Source: an uncultured Erythrobacter sp. (lineage in GTDB: Bacteria; Pseudomonadota; Alphaproteobacteria; Sphingomonadales; Sphingomonadaceae). Taken from it: a stretch of DNA of 64,000 bases. Location of the stretch: positions 1,054,001 to 1,118,000 of the forward strand of contig CANNBH010000001.1 in the NCBI GenBank assembly GCA_947502815.1. Direction: 5' to 3'. Of the stretch, positions 8,721-17,493 are shown piece after piece. The notes under the pieces were generated by a model that worked only from the letters and a program-made list of their open reading frames with translations, was not told the DNA's origin and did no database searches. Numbering within the stretch: position 1 is the first letter of the stretch; each line of letters starts with the position of its first letter. The position numbers and the translations under genes are program-made.

Positions 8721-9663
8721 CATACGAACACAGCACTTTTAACTCAGCGCCATTGCGGGTCAGTTCTTCGTACCTGATGGTTTCGCCATGCATCCGTTCG
8801 ATATCTGCGTCGCTGTAGGTGGGTTCATGGTGAAACAATGCCAGACGCTTGGCCCCGGCCTGATGGCATAAATCCACTGCCACGATGTTGGAGGAATGGC
8901 CCCAGTCTTCCTTCATGGAAACGCTATCAGCGAGAGAATACATCGTGTCAGCAATCACCAGATCAGCCTCCGCGATAAAGTCCACCATCGCAGATTCGGT
9001 GTCCATATTTTCAATCTTATATTCGGCATCGGTTGAATAAATTGCGACCTTACCGTCGGCATCGCAAAAACGATAACCATAGCTGGCGTGGCTGTGTTCC
9101 TGCTGGATTAGCGATACGGTCAGTTCGCCGATTTTATAGTCTTGGCCCGTTTCCAGCGTCCGAAACTCGATATCCGCTTTCAACCAATGGAATGGCACGG
9201 GAAAGGAGATTTCTTCCTGCTGCCGGCGCAGCGCTTCTTCGGCATCGGCGTGGCCTGCGTGGATGATGACCTTTGCCCCTTCGACGAAGGCGGGCACAAA
9301 GAAAGGGAACCCCATTATGTGGTCCCAATGCAGATGCGAAAGGAAGAAATGCCATTCCTTTGGCCGGTGCCCGTCAGACAATCGCCGCAGCGTGTCGAGG
9401 CCAAATTCGCGCAGGCCCGATCCCATGTCGCACACGACGAAAGCGCCTTTACCTGCATCCACTTCAACACAGCTGGTTGCGCCGCCATAACCTTGCCCCA
9501 CGGCAAAGCTTAATTCGTCGCGGGCATAGGCCGCAGCCGCTTCTTTGTCGGTGAAGCTCTTGCCATTGGCATGGACGAGAGCGTCTGCGATCTTATCAGT
9601 GATTGTCGAGGCGTGCGGCGCCACAGGCAGCGACCCGCGCGTTCCCCAAAACCGGATCTGCAT
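8698..9663 (-). CDS. MBL-fold metallohydrolase (candidate cyclic nucleotide phosphodiesterase)
   Basis: The 321-residue cytosolic protein opens with RFWGTRGSLPV, seen in PhnP/RNase Z-like and cyclic-nucleotide-phosphodiesterase-like members of the metallo-beta-lactamase superfamily. Metal ligands are visible in SHLHWDHIMGF (HxHxDH), in the EHSH region, in STDAEY, in WGHSS and in LFHHEP. The substrate is not known. A cAMP phosphodiesterase role is only suggested by the adenylate cyclase encoded next door. It lies between the STAS gene (22 bases upstream) and the CHASE2 phosphatase (overlapping), so it belongs to this operon. Confidence 0.85.
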   Translation of the reverse strand: MQIRFWGTRGSLPVAPHASTITDKIADALVHANGKSFTDKEAAAAYARDELSFAVGQGYGGATSCVEVDAGKGAFVVCDMGSGLREFGLDTLRRLSDGHRPKEWHFFLSHLHWDHIMGFPFFVPAFVEGAKVIIHAGHADAEEALRRQQEEISFPVPFHWLKADIEFRTLETGQDYKIGELTVSLIQQEHSHASYGYRFCDADGKVAIYSTDAEYKIENMDTESAMVDFIAEADLVIADTMYSLADSVSMKEDWGHSSNIVAVDLCHQAGAKRLALFHHEPTYSDADIERMHGETIRYEELTRNGAELKVLCSYDGLCVEI

Positions 9664-9685
9664 ATTCCCCCCTAAAACCTAAGAG

Positions 9686-10036
9686 CTAGTGCCCGATTGC
9701 ATCCTCAATCGTGTCAGCGACCCGAAAGACCATATCGTAACGGCTGATCGCCAATATTTCCCGCATCGTTTCATTGGGGCGGGCCAAAACAATCGTTGTG
9801 TCTGATCCTTGTCCAGCGCGCTGAGCCAGCGTCAATGCGCGCAGCCCCCGCGATGACATATACTCAACGCCGCCGAGGTCGATCACCGCAATGGCAGGCC
9901 CTTTTCCCATCGCATCAAGCAAGTGGTCTTTAAAGGCATCGGCGGTCGTTTCATCGACCCGGCCGGTGGGTGCAAGCACGGTTGCGCCCGCGCGTTCTTC
10001 GCTGTTCCAGTCCAGAGAGCCGCTTTCCATCGCCAA
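9686..10036 (-). CDS. STAS-domain anti-sigma factor antagonist (RsbV-like)
   Basis: The 116-residue single STAS domain contains VLAPTGRVDETTADAFK and the conserved VEYMSSRGLRAL, where a Ser of the SS pair (about residues 62-63) is the predicted phosphorylation site. Such proteins free a sigma factor or another target when unphosphorylated. The partners are probably the GHKL kinase at 5.0 kb and the CHASE2-PP2C phosphatase in the same operon. It is the first gene of the three-gene minus-strand operon and is divergent from the cyclase gene. Confidence 0.9.
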   Translation of the reverse strand: MAMESGSLDWNSEERAGATVLAPTGRVDETTADAFKDHLLDAMGKGPAIAVIDLGGVEYMSSRGLRALTLAQRAGQGSDTTIVLARPNETMREILAISRYDMVFRVADTIEDAIGH

Positions 10037-10178
10037 TGCATAGCGCGGCTTGTCCCGATTGCCAAATACATGGCTCTAGGCACGATGCTCCACTGAACCT
10101 GTAGGGACATCCACGACCAAGACGCCTTGCGCGAACGGGGTAAAACCGCTTTGCTGATGCCACGTGGGGGAAACGCGA

Positions 10179-12287
10179 ATGTCTGACGAATCAAAATCGA
10201 ACAAGCGCCGGGGATTGATTGCTCGTGGTTGGCGCAGTGTTCGAGAGGCGAGCTCAATCCAGTTGTTTGCGACCTGCCTGTTTTTGGCGTTCGCGATATT
10301 CCTGGCCCGGTTCAGTTGGATACTCCCCGGCGGCGAGCCAACCCCGCTGACCAATGCGGCCGAACAGGCATTGTACGACACCCGCGCATATCTTTCATCT
10401 GAACTGGTGGAGCAGGATGATCGCATCGTTCTTGTCGTTTACGATGATCAGGCGCTGATCAATCTTGAACAACGATCGCCTCTGCCGCGTGACGCGTTGG
10501 CGGAGGCGCTGGGCAATTTGGATCAAATGGGCGCAAAGGCGATTGGGATCGATATTCTCTTCGATCAACCGCAAGCCGATGATGACCTGCTGATCGAAAC
10601 CCTCCGCAACATGCAGACCCCCACAGCGGTCGGCTATGCCAATGTCGCCACCAATGAAAGCGACATTGTGTTTGCGCAGCAGGCATTCCTCGATGAGTTT
10701 ATGGCCCAACTCGAAGGGACGAATTCCCGCCCGGCTAGCATCCGGCTCGACAATTCCTTTGGCGCGACGCGCATTTGGCCCTCTATCGAACCCGGCCTGC
10801 CGCCGCTTCTTGGCAGAGCAATGTTGGAGGATTCCGGCGGCCCGTTTGAGGCATTCACCGATTACCAAGGCGCGATTGAGTACCGCCGGGCCCTGCGCGC
10901 AGACTTTGAAAACGGTGAACTAGAAGGGGCAGGCGAAGAGGCCGTTCAGGCAGACATTGAAGAACCTCTATTCCAAGGTGTCTCAATTGAATTGTTCACC
11001 AATCTTGACCCGGCGGTGGCAGAATATGTCGCGCAGGAGATTGAGGGCAAATATGTCCTCATCGGCGGTGACATCGTTGATTATGACCGGGTCGAAACTT
11101 CCTTCACATCCTTCACCGGCTTCGAACCATCCGGTCTGTCTGTGCACGGCGAGATGATTGCGCAAATGCTTGATGGCAAAGTGCTTCCCGAAATGCCCAA
11201 CTGGGCGCTGTGGGCGATCTCCATTTTGGTGGTGACGAGCGCGGCTCTTACTGCATTGCTTGAATGGCCTGCATTCAAACTTGTGCCGCTTTTTGTGGTG
11301 ATGTTTGTCCTGTTCGTGGGCGCACCCTTTGCGCTTCACTTCCAAGACGTAGACACATACGGCCTGCCCGCGGTGGGTTGGTTGGTCGCCTGGATTATCG
11401 CCTTTACCGTGGTGACATCGGCGGCGCGATCGGCTGGCGCGGCGCAGCGCAGCTTTGCGCAAGGCGCGCTGGGTAAATACATTCCGCGCGATATCGCCCA
11501 GCAGATCATTGATGATCCCGATTTGCTCTCTTTGGGAGGGGAAAAGCGTGAAATCTATGTCCTGTTCAGCGATCTCGAGGGCTTCACAAAGATGAGCCAC
11601 GCGATTGAGCCGGAAATGGTCGCAAAGTTGCTCAACCGATATTTGGAAATGTTGAGCAATGTTGTGCTGGAACATGGCGGGGTCATCGACAAATTCGTGG
11701 GCGATGCTGTGGTTGCGTTTTGGGGCGCTCCGATTGCGCGTCCTGATGATGCAGAGCGTGCGGCCAATGCTGGATATGCAATGTGGAAGGCCGGCGAAGA
11801 TTTTCGCAAGGAGGTCGCCGCAATGGATGACAGCCTGCCGAAAATTGGCAAAACGCGGGTTGGCCTGCATTACGGCGAAGCGGTGATCGGCAATTTTGGC
11901 GGCGAAACGCGGATTCAATACACCGCCCTTGGCGACAGTATGAACACCGCTGCCCGGTTAGAAGCGGCCAACAAACCGCTGGAATCGAGTGTTTCTGCTA
12001 GCCGTGAGTTCATTGAGCGTTCCGCACCCGATTGGTGGGTGCCGATGGGGCGGATTGTTCTGCGCGGCCGGGCGCAACCGGTCGATATTTATCAACCCAT
12101 GCCCGATTTTCCGCCAGACCATCGCGCCAAACTGATTGAGGCCGCTCAGCTTAGCGAAAGCAAACATGACGTAGCGATACAATTAATCGACGAAGTGGCT
12201 GCTATGCATCCGGAGAACCCGGCGCTGCGTAACTATTGCAGTCGCATTCGAAATTTGAATGAGGGGGGAGCTTATGTTCTCGGATAA
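10179..12287 (+). CDS. CHASE2-domain adenylate cyclase (class III)
   Basis: The roughly 702-residue protein has a membrane anchor (about 28-47) and a CHASE2 sensor (about 60-335, with RIVLVVYDD, GAKAIGIDILF and GKYVLIGG). Three membrane helices (342-415) and a class III cyclase domain (about 455-640) follow. Catalytic motifs are intact: VLFSDLEGFT (metal Asp), DKFVGDAVVAFWG (substrate Lys and second metal Asp) and YTALGDSMNTAARLE, where Lys and Thr point to ATP rather than GTP. ATG 10179 is preferred over GTG 10164 because GGGGGA lies 7 bases before it. It should make cAMP in response to an envelope signal. It overlaps the next gene. Confidence 0.93.
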   Translation: MSDESKSNKRRGLIARGWRSVREASSIQLFATCLFLAFAIFLARFSWILPGGEPTPLTNAAEQALYDTRAYLSSELVEQDDRIVLVVYDDQALINLEQRSPLPRDALAEALGNLDQMGAKAIGIDILFDQPQADDDLLIETLRNMQTPTAVGYANVATNESDIVFAQQAFLDEFMAQLEGTNSRPASIRLDNSFGATRIWPSIEPGLPPLLGRAMLEDSGGPFEAFTDYQGAIEYRRALRADFENGELEGAGEEAVQADIEEPLFQGVSIELFTNLDPAVAEYVAQEIEGKYVLIGGDIVDYDRVETSFTSFTGFEPSGLSVHGEMIAQMLDGKVLPEMPNWALWAISILVVTSAALTALLEWPAFKLVPLFVVMFVLFVGAPFALHFQDVDTYGLPAVGWLVAWIIAFTVVTSAARSAGAAQRSFAQGALGKYIPRDIAQQIIDDPDLLSLGGEKREIYVLFSDLEGFTKMSHAIEPEMVAKLLNRYLEMLSNVVLEHGGVIDKFVGDAVVAFWGAPIARPDDAERAANAGYAMWKAGEDFRKEVAAMDDSLPKIGKTRVGLHYGEAVIGNFGGETRIQYTALGDSMNTAARLEAANKPLESSVSASREFIERSAPDWWVPMGRIVLRGRAQPVDIYQPMPDFPPDHRAKLIEAAQLSESKHDVAIQLIDEVAAMHPENPALRNYCSRIRNLNEGGAYVLG

Positions 12288-13032
12288 ATTTATGGGCCGC
12301 TTTGCCGGTCGCTTTTTGAGCGTCGCACTCGTTGGTGCCGCTATGACAATCCCGGCAGCGGCGTCTGCCGGAGTGGTCGTGAAATCTACCGGTCCATCAT
12401 CGGGCACATATCCCGTGGGTCAACAGGTCGACGATTCTTCAACAATCACGTTGCGAGCAGGCGACAAAATCACTGTCCTCACCGATGGTGGGACGCGGGT
12501 ATTGCAAGGGCCGGGCACGTTCCGTGTCGGCGCAGGCGCGACGCGCACACGCACTCAGTTTTCAAACCTTACCCGCCGCGGCAATCGCGGCCGGGCACGC
12601 ACTGGAGCGGTCCGGGGTACGGCTGTATCGTCCGGCAATCCCAACCTTTGGTTCGTGAATGTCGCCGCGTCAGGCCCTGTCTGCTTGTACGATCTGGAAG
12701 CTGTGCGTCTGTGGCGTCCGGTCGCAGAGGGTGCGCAGACCTATCAAATTACGGATCAAGCATCGGAAACCACATTGGATGTGAATTTCGTTGAAACAGA
12801 AAGCCTGCGGGCGCTGGATCCTGAAGGTCTCACACTGGTCGATGGCAACAGCTACACGGTCACCGCACCTGCTGGCGAAGATGGTGCGACCACTTCGGTC
12901 GAAATGACCTTTGTTAAATTGACAGAGGAAGATCTGTCGCCGGGTGAACTGGCTCAGACGTTGATTGAGAATGGCTGTATGACCCAATTGGGTCAACTGG
13001 CTGACCGGTTGGAGGCATCCGCAGCTCCATAA
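12274..13032 (+). CDS. Secreted FecR-like protein coupled to the cyclase
   Basis: The 252-residue protein has a signal peptide (cleavage near PAAASA). A beta-rich FecR-like segment follows (ITLRAGDKITVLTDGGTRVLQG, then GPGTFRV), then a basic stretch rich in R and G and an acidic C-terminal half with two Cys in reach of each other. ATG 12274 is chosen because GGGGGGAG sits 6-7 bases upstream; ATG 12259 lacks a site. It overlaps the cyclase stop by 14 bases, so co-translation with the CHASE2 sensor is likely. A periplasmic partner role is inferred. A terminator follows. Confidence 0.72.
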   Translation: MFSDKFMGRFAGRFLSVALVGAAMTIPAAASAGVVVKSTGPSSGTYPVGQQVDDSSTITLRAGDKITVLTDGGTRVLQGPGTFRVGAGATRTRTQFSNLTRRGNRGRARTGAVRGTAVSSGNPNLWFVNVAASGPVCLYDLEAVRLWRPVAEGAQTYQITDQASETTLDVNFVETESLRALDPEGLTLVDGNSYTVTAPAGEDGATTSVEMTFVKLTEEDLSPGELAQTLIENGCMTQLGQLADRLEASAAP

Positions 13033-13058
13033 TTTCTCTACGATCTCACATGATAGAC

Positions 13059-13085
13059 AAGGGGCCGCTTTTGCGGCCCCTTTTT
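13059..13085 (+). terminator. Rho-independent terminator of the cyclase operon
   Basis: A perfect stem AAGGGGCCGC / GCGGCCCCTT with a TTTT loop is followed by a T run. It closes the cyclase-FecR unit 27 bases after the stop. Confidence 0.9.
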
Positions 13086-13238
13086 ATGCGCGAACGGACC
13101 CGGCTGCATCTTAAACGGACGGTCAACCAATAAACTTTTCCTTTTCCTTTTTGCGCTAGGTGCCGCTCATCCGGCGATGCAGATCGGCGGGTATTGGCAT
13201 GCGGCAATTCAGGCGGTCGCGACGCGTAGGAGGAATTG

Positions 13239-14621
13239 ATGGACGTTTCACGTCGCGCGGTGTTGGCCGGCGCTGCGGCAAGTGTGGCTGCGACTGGGCT
13301 ATCGGGATGCGCAACCGCATCCTTTGGCTCACGCTCGAGTTATCTCACCAACATTGTTGATCCGCGCAACACCAACACGGTGTATCACTGGGTCGATATC
13401 GCCATGCAACAAGTGCGCGATCAACGCGTTGCACCTCCGCGCGCCGCTTACAATTTTGCTGCTCCTATGGTGGCTGGCTTTGCGGCGGCCAATGCCATTA
13501 TTGGGCGGTATGACATGCCCTACGATCTGGGAGAGGCGCCCGTTGGGGCCGATCCAGAGGTTGCCTATGGCGTCGCCTTTGCCACCGCTGCCGCTGAGTG
13601 TTTCCAGCAGCCCTTCCTGTGGGAGCGGCGCGGGTTCTTAAGCCGGTTTGATAGCGGAGAGGCCAAAGAATTAGGAGCGGCATGGGGACGCCACGTTGGC
13701 ATCGCCATCAACAAAATGCGCACCCATGACGGGGCTCAGCCAGACCGCGTAAATTACTATCTTGGCCGGTATCCGCGCCGCGATGATGCGCTGAAATGGA
13801 CCCCCACTGGCCCCACTTACAGCGCGGGTCCCGGCCCGGCTGTCGGGGCCTATGATCGCGGCCTTTTCCCCGGACATGGCCAGATCACCCCGTGGACAAT
13901 GACTTCGCCTTCGCAATTCCGGGTCGATCCCTTTCCCGATCCGCGCAGCCCCGAATTCGCGGCTCAATTTGAACAAGTGTGCGCTTTAGGCGGCAAGGAT
14001 TCGATGGAGCGCACGGCAGATCAGTCGGAGATTGCGCTGTTTTGGGAGGATGGCCCATGGGGTATCACCCCGCCGGGGCATTTCCTCTACATCGGTTTGC
14101 AGGTCATGCAGGATCGCGGTTTTGATTTCCTAGACCATGCGCGCCATTTCGCGCTGATGGGGGCAACGCAAGCGGATGCCTCGATCAATGCGTGGGACAG
14201 CAAATACACCTATGACGTGCTGCGCCCAGAAACGGCGATTAAGTTTCGCTGCGGGGAATTTGGCAATCCTGACCCGCGCGTCGCTGCGCAGCCGCAATGG
14301 CAAAGCTATATTCCAACTCCCAATTTCCCCGCCTACACATCGGGACATTCGACCTTTGGCGCCGCAGGCGTGGAAATGGTGAAACTGTTGATCGGAACGG
14401 ATGCCGTTCGATTCAGTCATGAAAGCCCTGACCAAGTTCTGTGGCCAAGCCTAACGGGCAAACGCCGCCATTTCACCAGTCTGGATCAGGCCGCGCATGA
14501 AAATGGATGGAGCCGGATTTATGGCGGCGTCCACTGGATGCAAGATCACGATGCAGCCGACTATGCCGGACGCCAGATTGCCCGCCATGCCTTTCAAACC
14601 ATGTTCCGGCGCAAGGTGTAA
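13239..14621 (+). CDS. Exported vanadium-haloperoxidase / PAP2-superfamily protein
   Basis: The 460-residue protein begins with an RR-containing signal (SRRAVLAGAAASVAATG) and a lipobox-like LSGC, suggesting Tat export with possible lipidation. All three superfamily motifs are visible: KYTYDVLRP (K-x6-RP), YTSGHS (SGH core) and SRIYGGVHWMQD (SR-x5-H-x3-D). These bind vanadate in haloperoxidases or phosphate in phosphatases. The length and the HW after GGV favour the vanadium-dependent haloperoxidase-like branch, but halide oxidation is not proven. ATG 13239 is preceded by TAGGAGG; the in-frame TTG just before it is not needed. Confidence 0.85.
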   Translation: MDVSRRAVLAGAAASVAATGLSGCATASFGSRSSYLTNIVDPRNTNTVYHWVDIAMQQVRDQRVAPPRAAYNFAAPMVAGFAAANAIIGRYDMPYDLGEAPVGADPEVAYGVAFATAAAECFQQPFLWERRGFLSRFDSGEAKELGAAWGRHVGIAINKMRTHDGAQPDRVNYYLGRYPRRDDALKWTPTGPTYSAGPGPAVGAYDRGLFPGHGQITPWTMTSPSQFRVDPFPDPRSPEFAAQFEQVCALGGKDSMERTADQSEIALFWEDGPWGITPPGHFLYIGLQVMQDRGFDFLDHARHFALMGATQADASINAWDSKYTYDVLRPETAIKFRCGEFGNPDPRVAAQPQWQSYIPTPNFPAYTSGHSTFGAAGVEMVKLLIGTDAVRFSHESPDQVLWPSLTGKRRHFTSLDQAAHENGWSRIYGGVHWMQDHDAADYAGRQIARHAFQTMFRRKV

Positions 14622-14624
14622 GCA

Positions 14625-15662
14625 ATGCATAAAGGCAGAAAATGCGCTCTTGGTCTTGGGTCGGCGCTCGGCATCGCGCTCACCCCTGGTGCTGTCCACG
14701 CTCAGGATGTGAACCTCAATTACGACCGGCTTTCTTCGTTGGAAGAACCGATCGCCTATGACTTTGCAGGGATCACGCTTTCGCTGACCGGGCTGGTGGA
14801 TGTGCCTGTTGTCGCAGAATTTGACGAAGTGACCGGCGGCGATGACGTCAATGTCGAAATCGTTGGCAATTTTCAGTTCACCGCTGAAACAAAGCTCGCC
14901 AATCGTTGGACTGTCGGGGCGGTCTATTTCGGCCAATATTCATCCGCACCGATGGATGGATTTGGCGGATCTCAAGATTATTCGGACAATGTCGCAGGCT
15001 TCGTCGCCACCAGTTTCGGCACAGTCATTGGGGGCAATGTTAATCAGCAAGTGCGCGAATTGACCCGGCGGCGTCGCGGGGTCGGCAATGGCTTTTTGGC
15101 GTTTGACGATTTTCTAGGCGGTTTGGACAATTGGGGCGGGGCCTATGTTGGCCGTTTTGGTCCCAGCGTGATCGGCGTTACCGTGGATGAGAACGCCGAT
15201 TTCGAAGTGGGCGGTGTTTTTCAGCGGCCTATCGGCGTGCGCGACCTGCGCTTTGCCGCGCGTTATCGCGAAGGGCGCTTTACCGCCGCCGATGGCATCA
15301 CTGATTTTGAAACGCGCGGCGCGGCGATTGTTGGCGAATTTGTTTATGGCAGCTCACTGTTCGATCTGGGCGCGGGGTATGAACAATTGGACGGGACCGT
15401 GACAGAGCTTGATCGCTGGTTCGTTTCAGCCGGTGCGCAGACCCAAATGGGTCCGCTTCAGCTTTCGGCAGAAGGGCATTATGGACGCGCGGCTGGGGAT
15501 GAAGAAATCTCGGTTGGGTTGGGCGCAGATTACGCAGTGGCCCGCGGGCTTTCGCTCAACCTCGGCCTCAATCACGCCGATGCAACGATTGTGTCTGACG
15601 GGGTCACATTGGTCGAAACCGATGAAGTGAAGGCGATTGGCTCGATCCGGTTCAGCTATTGA
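14625..15662 (+). CDS. Porin-like outer membrane beta-barrel protein
   Basis: The 345-residue protein has a signal peptide (to about VHAQ) and alternating amphipathic strands such as FQFTAETKLANRWTVGAVYFG, here spanning positions 14865-14932. A C-terminal strand VKAIGSIRFSY ends in Tyr after Phe, as in porins. It resembles the general Gram-negative porin family of alphaproteobacteria. It starts 3 bases after the haloperoxidase-like gene, so the two may be co-transcribed. The substrate is unknown. Confidence 0.75.
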   Translation: MHKGRKCALGLGSALGIALTPGAVHAQDVNLNYDRLSSLEEPIAYDFAGITLSLTGLVDVPVVAEFDEVTGGDDVNVEIVGNFQFTAETKLANRWTVGAVYFGQYSSAPMDGFGGSQDYSDNVAGFVATSFGTVIGGNVNQQVRELTRRRRGVGNGFLAFDDFLGGLDNWGGAYVGRFGPSVIGVTVDENADFEVGGVFQRPIGVRDLRFAARYREGRFTAADGITDFETRGAAIVGEFVYGSSLFDLGAGYEQLDGTVTELDRWFVSAGAQTQMGPLQLSAEGHYGRAAGDEEISVGLGADYAVARGLSLNLGLNHADATIVSDGVTLVETDEVKAIGSIRFSY

Positions 15663-15710
15663 TGGAGGTTGCGCCTTGAAAAGCCGCGCCCGGCCCCGCA
15701 CATCAATTGT

Positions 15711-16088
15711 ATGGACGCGCGCGCACATCCCTCTGATCACGACGTCAGGTTAAAGGTCTGGTTCGATGGCGCTTGCCCCCTGTGCCGGCGGGAAATTGCG
15801 CTGATGAAACGGCTGGATCAGGCAGGGGCGATCAATTTTATCGATGTCTCTGGCGATGGCGATCCCAGTTGCCCCATTGATCAGGCGCAATTGTTGGCGC
15901 GCTTTCATGCTGAGGAAAACGGCGTCGTGCTGTCAGGCGCGGCAGCCTTTGCAGCAATGTGGCGGGCAATACCCCGGCTTCGCATTCTTGGCCGGATGGC
16001 GCGCAACCCGTGGGTTTTGACTGTGTTGGAGCGGCTGTACCTCATAGGTCTGCGTATTCGCCCGGCTTTGCAAAAACTGGCCCGATAA
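15711..16088 (+). CDS. Thiol-disulfide DCC-family protein (DUF393)
   Basis: The roughly 125-residue protein has the family signature VWFDGACPLCRREIALMKR with a CPLC thioredoxin-like pair, followed by LLARFHAEENG and SGAAAFAAMWRAIP. DCC proteins are thought to act in thiol redox reactions; their substrates are mostly unknown. The frame extends to a TTG at 15669 that directly abuts a GGAGG, too close for initiation, so ATG 15711 is preferred with moderate confidence. Confidence 0.8.
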   Translation: MDARAHPSDHDVRLKVWFDGACPLCRREIALMKRLDQAGAINFIDVSGDGDPSCPIDQAQLLARFHAEENGVVLSGAAAFAAMWRAIPRLRILGRMARNPWVLTVLERLYLIGLRIRPALQKLAR

Positions 16089-16167
16089 ACTTCACAAAAG
16101 ACTTGCCGCTCCGCGCGACTTCGTCTCTCTTCCTTGCAAGCACACCATGCGGGAAGAGGGTCACATC

Positions 16168-17331
16168 ATGCAGAATTATGGCGGCATGCAGAACGAAATC
16201 TACAATGCCGGTTTGCAGGGGCTCTTGCCCGATTACCCGGTCGATTTCGCCACGTTGGAAAAACGCGCTCACGATGCGCTGGGCCCAATGATGACGAATT
16301 ATGTCGCTGGTGGTTGCGGCGATGAACACACTCAAGATGCCAACGCCAGCGCGTTCCACCATTGGGGTATGATCCCCCGGATGATGGTCGATTGCACCCA
16401 GCGGGACCTGTCGATTGATTTGTTCGGAATGACTTTGCCCAGCCCGCTTTTCATGGCGCCGATTGGCCTGAATGGAGAGGCAACTCAGGATCGGCACGGC
16501 GATATGGCCGCGGCGCGGGCGTCGGCGATGACGGGTGTTCCGTTTTGCGCATCGACGCTTTCTAATGATCCGTTGGAGGATGTGGCCGCAGCAACGGGCG
16601 ACACGCCAGCGTTTTTCCAACTTTACACCCCGCGCAATCGGGATCTTGCAGAGAGCCTGATCAAGCGCGCGGAAAAGGCGGGCTATAAAGCGATCGTTGT
16701 AACGCTGGATACGTGGGTCACGGGCTGGCGTCCGCGTGATTTGAACGCTTCGAATTTCCCGCAATTGCGCGGCAAGGTGATGCAGAACTATTTTTCTGAC
16801 CCGGTGTTTCGCTCATTGCTTGAAAAGCCGCCGGAGGAAGATCCGAGGGCAGCGATCATGCTGTTTGCAGCGATTTTTGGCCAAGTGCTGACGTGGGAAG
16901 ATGTCGCTTGGTTCAAGTCAGTCACCGATTTGCCGATCGTTCTTAAAGGCATCTGCCACCCAGACGATGCACGCCGCGCGGTCGATAGCGGGGCCGATGC
17001 GGTCTATTGTTCCAACCATGGCGGACGCCAGGCAAACGGCGGCATTGCGACTATCGATCTGCTGGGTGATGTGGTGAAGGCCAGCGGCGATTGCCCGGTT
17101 CTGTTCGACAGCGGCATCCGCTCTGGCAGCGACGCCATTAAGGCCTTGGCGATTGGGGCAACCGCTGTCGGTGTTGGCCGCCCTTACACATATGGCCTCG
17201 CGCTGGGCGGAGCAGAGGGGGCCGCATGGGTGCTGAGATCAATATTGGCAGAGGCTGATTTGCTGATGGCGGTGAACGGGTATCCGAGCTTGGCCGATGT
17301 AAGAGAGGCTGGAGTTCAGCGCACGGTGTGA
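16168..17331 (+). CDS. FMN-dependent alpha-hydroxy-acid oxidase (lactate 2-monooxygenase-like)
   Basis: The protein of about 387 residues belongs to the FMN-dependent 2-hydroxyacid oxidase family. It shows MAPIGLNGEATQDRHGDMA, FFQLYTPRN, VVTLDTWVTGWRPRDLN, the FMN/phosphate-binding CSNHGGRQANGG with catalytic His and substrate Arg, and LFDSGIRSGSDAIKALAIGA. The WVTGWRPRDL stretch is like lactate 2-monooxygenases, but the exact 2-hydroxyacid cannot be read. ATG 16168 is favoured by GGAAGAGGG 8 bases upstream; an in-frame ATG at 16147 would add seven residues. Confidence 0.87.
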   Translation: MQNYGGMQNEIYNAGLQGLLPDYPVDFATLEKRAHDALGPMMTNYVAGGCGDEHTQDANASAFHHWGMIPRMMVDCTQRDLSIDLFGMTLPSPLFMAPIGLNGEATQDRHGDMAAARASAMTGVPFCASTLSNDPLEDVAAATGDTPAFFQLYTPRNRDLAESLIKRAEKAGYKAIVVTLDTWVTGWRPRDLNASNFPQLRGKVMQNYFSDPVFRSLLEKPPEEDPRAAIMLFAAIFGQVLTWEDVAWFKSVTDLPIVLKGICHPDDARRAVDSGADAVYCSNHGGRQANGGIATIDLLGDVVKASGDCPVLFDSGIRSGSDAIKALAIGATAVGVGRPYTYGLALGGAEGAAWVLRSILAEADLLMAVNGYPSLADVREAGVQRTV

Positions 17332-17382
17332 ACGATTATGCTGTGAAATGGGTGAAAGTCACAGCTTTATAATAGCCTCAAC

Positions 17383-17419
17383 TTGACCGAATTTCCGATT
17401 CCATTTGCCGATCGGTCAA
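17383..17419. repeat. Inverted repeat upstream of a small ORF
   Basis: The perfect 8-base arms TTGACCGA (17383-17390) and TCGGTCAA (17412-17419) are 21 bases apart. A second short dyad, GCTGTGA / TCACAGC, lies just upstream at 17340-17365 and ends in TTTAT. The first could be a regulator site and the second a weak terminator for the oxidase gene. Neither matches a consensus I recognise. Confidence 0.4.
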
Positions 17420-17493
17420 ATTGGGACTCAGTTTTCCACAGAGTTAGTGTTAGCATACGCAACATAACGAATCGCGAATCGGGGACGCGGCAT

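Noticed and set aside
10983-11918. 311-codon minus-strand ORF
   Set aside because: Antisense to the CHASE2 cyclase, whose catalytic motifs are intact in the plus frame.
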